A stretch of DNA of 64,000 nucleotides from the NCBI RefSeq assembly GCF_900103605.1, contig NZ_FNHY01000008.1, positions 172,807 through 236,806 of the forward strand, given 5' to 3'. Position 1 is the stretch's first letter. Every line of letters begins with the position of its first letter. The DNA comes from Psychrobacillus sp. OK028 (lineage in GTDB: Bacteria; Bacillota; Bacilli; Bacillales_A; Planococcaceae). The notes under the pieces are model-generated. The model had not been told where the DNA came from. It made no database searches and worked only from the letters and a program-made list of their open reading frames with translations. The translations under genes were made by a program, and so were the position numbers. Positions 62,335-64,000 of the stretch are shown piece by piece.

Positions 62335-63012
62335 GTGACTATTCGTAATTGGTTTAAATTCTTTCTAAATGCCATGTTAATCGGTGGTTTAATAACAGGC
62401 GTTTTTGGTTTATTTATACGTTGGGACGATGCTTTTTCAAAATACTTTGAAGCAGGACAATGGAGTGAGTTTTTTGCTGCATTTGCCTTTATGGTCATAA
62501 TGGGCTTTACCATCAGTGTCATCGCACAAATGGGTTTTTTCGCTTATTTAACAATTCACCAAATGGGAGTAAATATTTTTAGAACACTCACTTTATGGAA
62601 CTGGGTGCAACTATTAATTATTGCATTTGTTATTTTTGATTTAATCTTTTTCCGTTTTAAACCAAATGCGGAAACCACGGGACAAATATGGTTATATGTT
62701 ATCTTGCTCGCGGTACTAATTATTACCTCACTAGTGGTAGCAATTATTAAAGCAAATATAACCAAAAAGCACACGTTAATATCTGCTTTGTTTTTCATGA
62801 TTGTTGTATCTACTTTAGAGTGGCTACCAGTATTAATGGTACGTGCAGACAATGTAGATAGTTGGGTGACGCTATTATTATTCCCTATCCTTGCAGTTAA
62901 TGCATTCCAATTACTGGCGCTTCCAAAATACAATGCACAGTCAGAAGTAGACCGTTTAAAATTAGAAGAACGCAGAAAGAAAAGAAGAGACGCAGCATCG
63001 GCAAAGAACTAA
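62335..63012 (+). CDS. kbaA: KinB-signalling pathway activation protein KbaA
   Basis: 225 residues, about six membrane helices and a basic Lys/Arg tail (EERRKKRRDAASAK). The SVIAQMGFFAYLTIHQMG segment (about 60-77) is the family signature. In B. subtilis it promotes KinB activity and so entry into sporulation. GTG 62335 follows GGAGGATATC. Confidence 0.9.
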   Translation: MTIRNWFKFFLNAMLIGGLITGVFGLFIRWDDAFSKYFEAGQWSEFFAAFAFMVIMGFTISVIAQMGFFAYLTIHQMGVNIFRTLTLWNWVQLLIIAFVIFDLIFFRFKPNAETTGQIWLYVILLAVLIITSLVVAIIKANITKKHTLISALFFMIVVSTLEWLPVLMVRADNVDSWVTLLLFPILAVNAFQLLALPKYNAQSEVDRLKLEERRKKRRDAASAKN

Positions 63013-63013
63013 T

Positions 63014-63050
63014 AAAAAGTTGCTCTGACTACGAGTCAGAGCAACTTTTT
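63014..63050. terminator. Bidirectional terminator between kbaA and the PdaB-like gene
   Basis: AAAAAGTTGCTCTGACT and its exact complement AGTCAGAGCAACTTTTT, 17 pairs around a 3-base loop, with T runs in both directions. It serves both convergent genes. Confidence 0.95.
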
Positions 63051-63709
63051 TATTCTGGATAGGTTTTTGTTTTAACTTTTAAACCAAAGATATTTTGTTC
63101 AATGGTAATAATTTTTTTAGTTTGAATGACTTTAGTTAGTTGTTGCATATCTACCCGTTCCTCCTGATGCAGGGGAATAGTGAGGATATCTCCTTTTTCA
63201 AGTTTAGGGGCTTTGTCGGACCAATATTTATTAGAGCTGAGTAAATTTACTTCCTGTTCCCAAGCCTGTTTTTGAAGTTCAATAGGAAATTCATAATCGA
63301 TTGTTCTAAACCAAAGTGGTCTTTCACCAATTGCTTTTTCAAATCGTTCCACTTCTTTTTCAAACAATGTTGGATTTTCTATATAAGTAATTCCACTTTT
63401 ACCTAAAAGGCTAATAGGTACATTTTTTTCTTTCATGAGCTCTATAATCTCCTCGGAACGCTCAATCCATTCAATACTTATAAAAAAATGTGGATAAGGA
63501 GCCTGCAGATCATTCACCAGCTTTTCTATATCACTCTTCCCAAAAGTCAAATCTATCGTTACCGTATTCCCGTACGATCCTTTTGAAATAACAGTAGGCT
63601 TTTCTGTAAGCTGAAAAACAGGGAGCAGCGAAGAAAAGTTTTTTGGTACATTAAATAAAAACAAACCTAAAACTATCAATAAACCAACCAACAAAGCCTT
63701 TGTTTTCAT
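63050..63709 (-). CDS. PdaB-like polysaccharide deacetylase homologue lacking catalytic residues
   Basis: 219 residues: N-terminal membrane helix (about 5-20), then a NodB-like fold that tracks PdaB. Segments line up (KGSYGNTVTIDLTF, then FFISIEWIER, RPLWFRTIDY, LLSSN...W, and KGDILTIPLHQ for the usual GDIVLLH). Motif 1 reads LTFGK where active enzymes have TFDD, so the catalytic Asp is gone. The motif 2 His pair and the motif 3 RPP are missing too. It occupies the pdaB place beside kbaA. Active deacetylation is unlikely. ATG 63709 follows AAAGGTG; GTG 63721 is too close. Confidence 0.75.
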   Translation of the reverse strand: MKTKALLVGLLIVLGLFLFNVPKNFSSLLPVFQLTEKPTVISKGSYGNTVTIDLTFGKSDIEKLVNDLQAPYPHFFISIEWIERSEEIIELMKEKNVPISLLGKSGITYIENPTLFEKEVERFEKAIGERPLWFRTIDYEFPIELQKQAWEQEVNLLSSNKYWSDKAPKLEKGDILTIPLHQEERVDMQQLTKVIQTKKIITIEQNIFGLKVKTKTYPE

Positions 63710-63758
63710 AGAAACACACACCTTTTCAAATCGTTTTAATTAATTTTATGATTTAGTG

Positions 63759-63788
63759 TTGACATTAATGTTTAAAAGATGTTAAGAT
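63759..63788 (+). promoter_or_regulatory. rRNA operon promoter
   Basis: Perfect TTGACA (63759-63764), 18 bases, TAAGAT (63783-63788), about 180 bases upstream of 16S. An AT-rich stretch lies just before the -35, like an UP element. Confidence 0.85.
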
Positions 63789-63827
63789 ACAAAGGTCGCT
63801 GAAACAAGACGACAACTTAAACAACAT

Positions 63828-63846
63828 GAACATTGAAAACTGAACA
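63828..63846 (+). promoter_or_regulatory. rRNA antitermination region (boxA-like)
   Basis: GAACATTGAAAACTGAACA is the standard Firmicute pattern before 16S. A 7-bp palindrome (CATCATT/AATGATG, 63913-63927) lies further on, probably part of the 16S processing stem. Confidence 0.7.
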
Positions 63847-63962
63847 TGCAAAACGTTAAGACATACAGCTTGAAAGATTAACTTAGTTAGTCTGATAGCA
63901 AAACTATTTGGACATCATTTAATGATGATGCCAGCAAAACAAAATGAGCTTTTTAAGTTCTC

Positions 63963-64000
63963 TATTATGGAGAGTTTGATCCTGGCTCAGGACGAACGCT
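63963..64000 (+). rRNA. rrs: 16S ribosomal RNA, 5' end only
   Basis: GGAGAGTTTGATCCTGGCTC (63969-63988) and GACGAACGCT at the window edge are the universal 5' end of bacterial 16S rRNA. The mature 5' end is set at about 63963 by comparison with B. subtilis; the rest is outside the window. Confidence 0.97.

Overview
This window is chromosomal DNA of a low-GC, endospore-forming Firmicute of the Bacillaceae/Planococcaceae type. The evidence is the Bacillus-order ctsR-to-rRNA super-region, the sporulation genes (sigH, cwlD, gerD, kbaA), TTG and GTG starts behind strong AGGAGG ribosome-binding sites, and a zinc-type S14. The genus cannot be fixed from the sequence alone; Psychrobacillus or Sporosarcina relatives are plausible guesses.

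Layout. 0-5 kb: the 3' end of an acetyltransferase gene, then the CtsR-regulated heat-shock operon ctsR-mcsA-mcsB-clpC. 5-9.3 kb: radA, bracketed by two copies of a structured repeat, then yacL, ispD and ispF; disA, which normally follows radA, is absent. 9.3-15.7 kb: gltX, a cysteine-specifier T-box, cysE-cysS-mrnC-rlmB-rae1, and sigH. 15.7-27.5 kb: rpmG, secE, nusG, rplK, rplA, rplJ, rplL, a methyltransferase gene, rpoB and rpoC, with leader RNAs upstream of rplK, rplA, rplJ and rpoB. 27.6-32.4 kb: str operon (rplGB, rpsL, rpsG, fusA, tuf).

32.4-38.5 kb is an accessory insert: a BceRS-like two-component system, its BceAB-like ABC transporter and a YuiF-type antiporter, lying between tuf and rpsJ. 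38.5-53.2 kb: S10/spc/alpha clusters from rpsJ to rplQ. Here map, expected between adk and infA, survives only as a decayed relic with recognisable peptide fragments. 53.5-57.8 kb: ecfA1-ecfA2-ecfT-truA and rplM-rpsI. 57.9-59.7 kb: an acetyltransferase and an MFS transporter. 59.7-63.7 kb: cwlD, salA, gerD, kbaA and a catalytically degenerate PdaB-like gene. The window ends in a strong rRNA promoter and the first bases of a 16S rRNA gene.

Most of the window is the conserved gene-expression core (RNA polymerase, ribosome, translation factors, tRNA charging, Sec export), plus protein quality control and sporulation. The unusual parts are the map relic, the missing disA, the covarying repeat pair around radA, a nested hairpin upstream of gltX, the Bce-type insert and the degenerate PdaB-like protein. 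I found no CRISPR array, tRNA gene, insertion sequence or clearly new multi-gene system.
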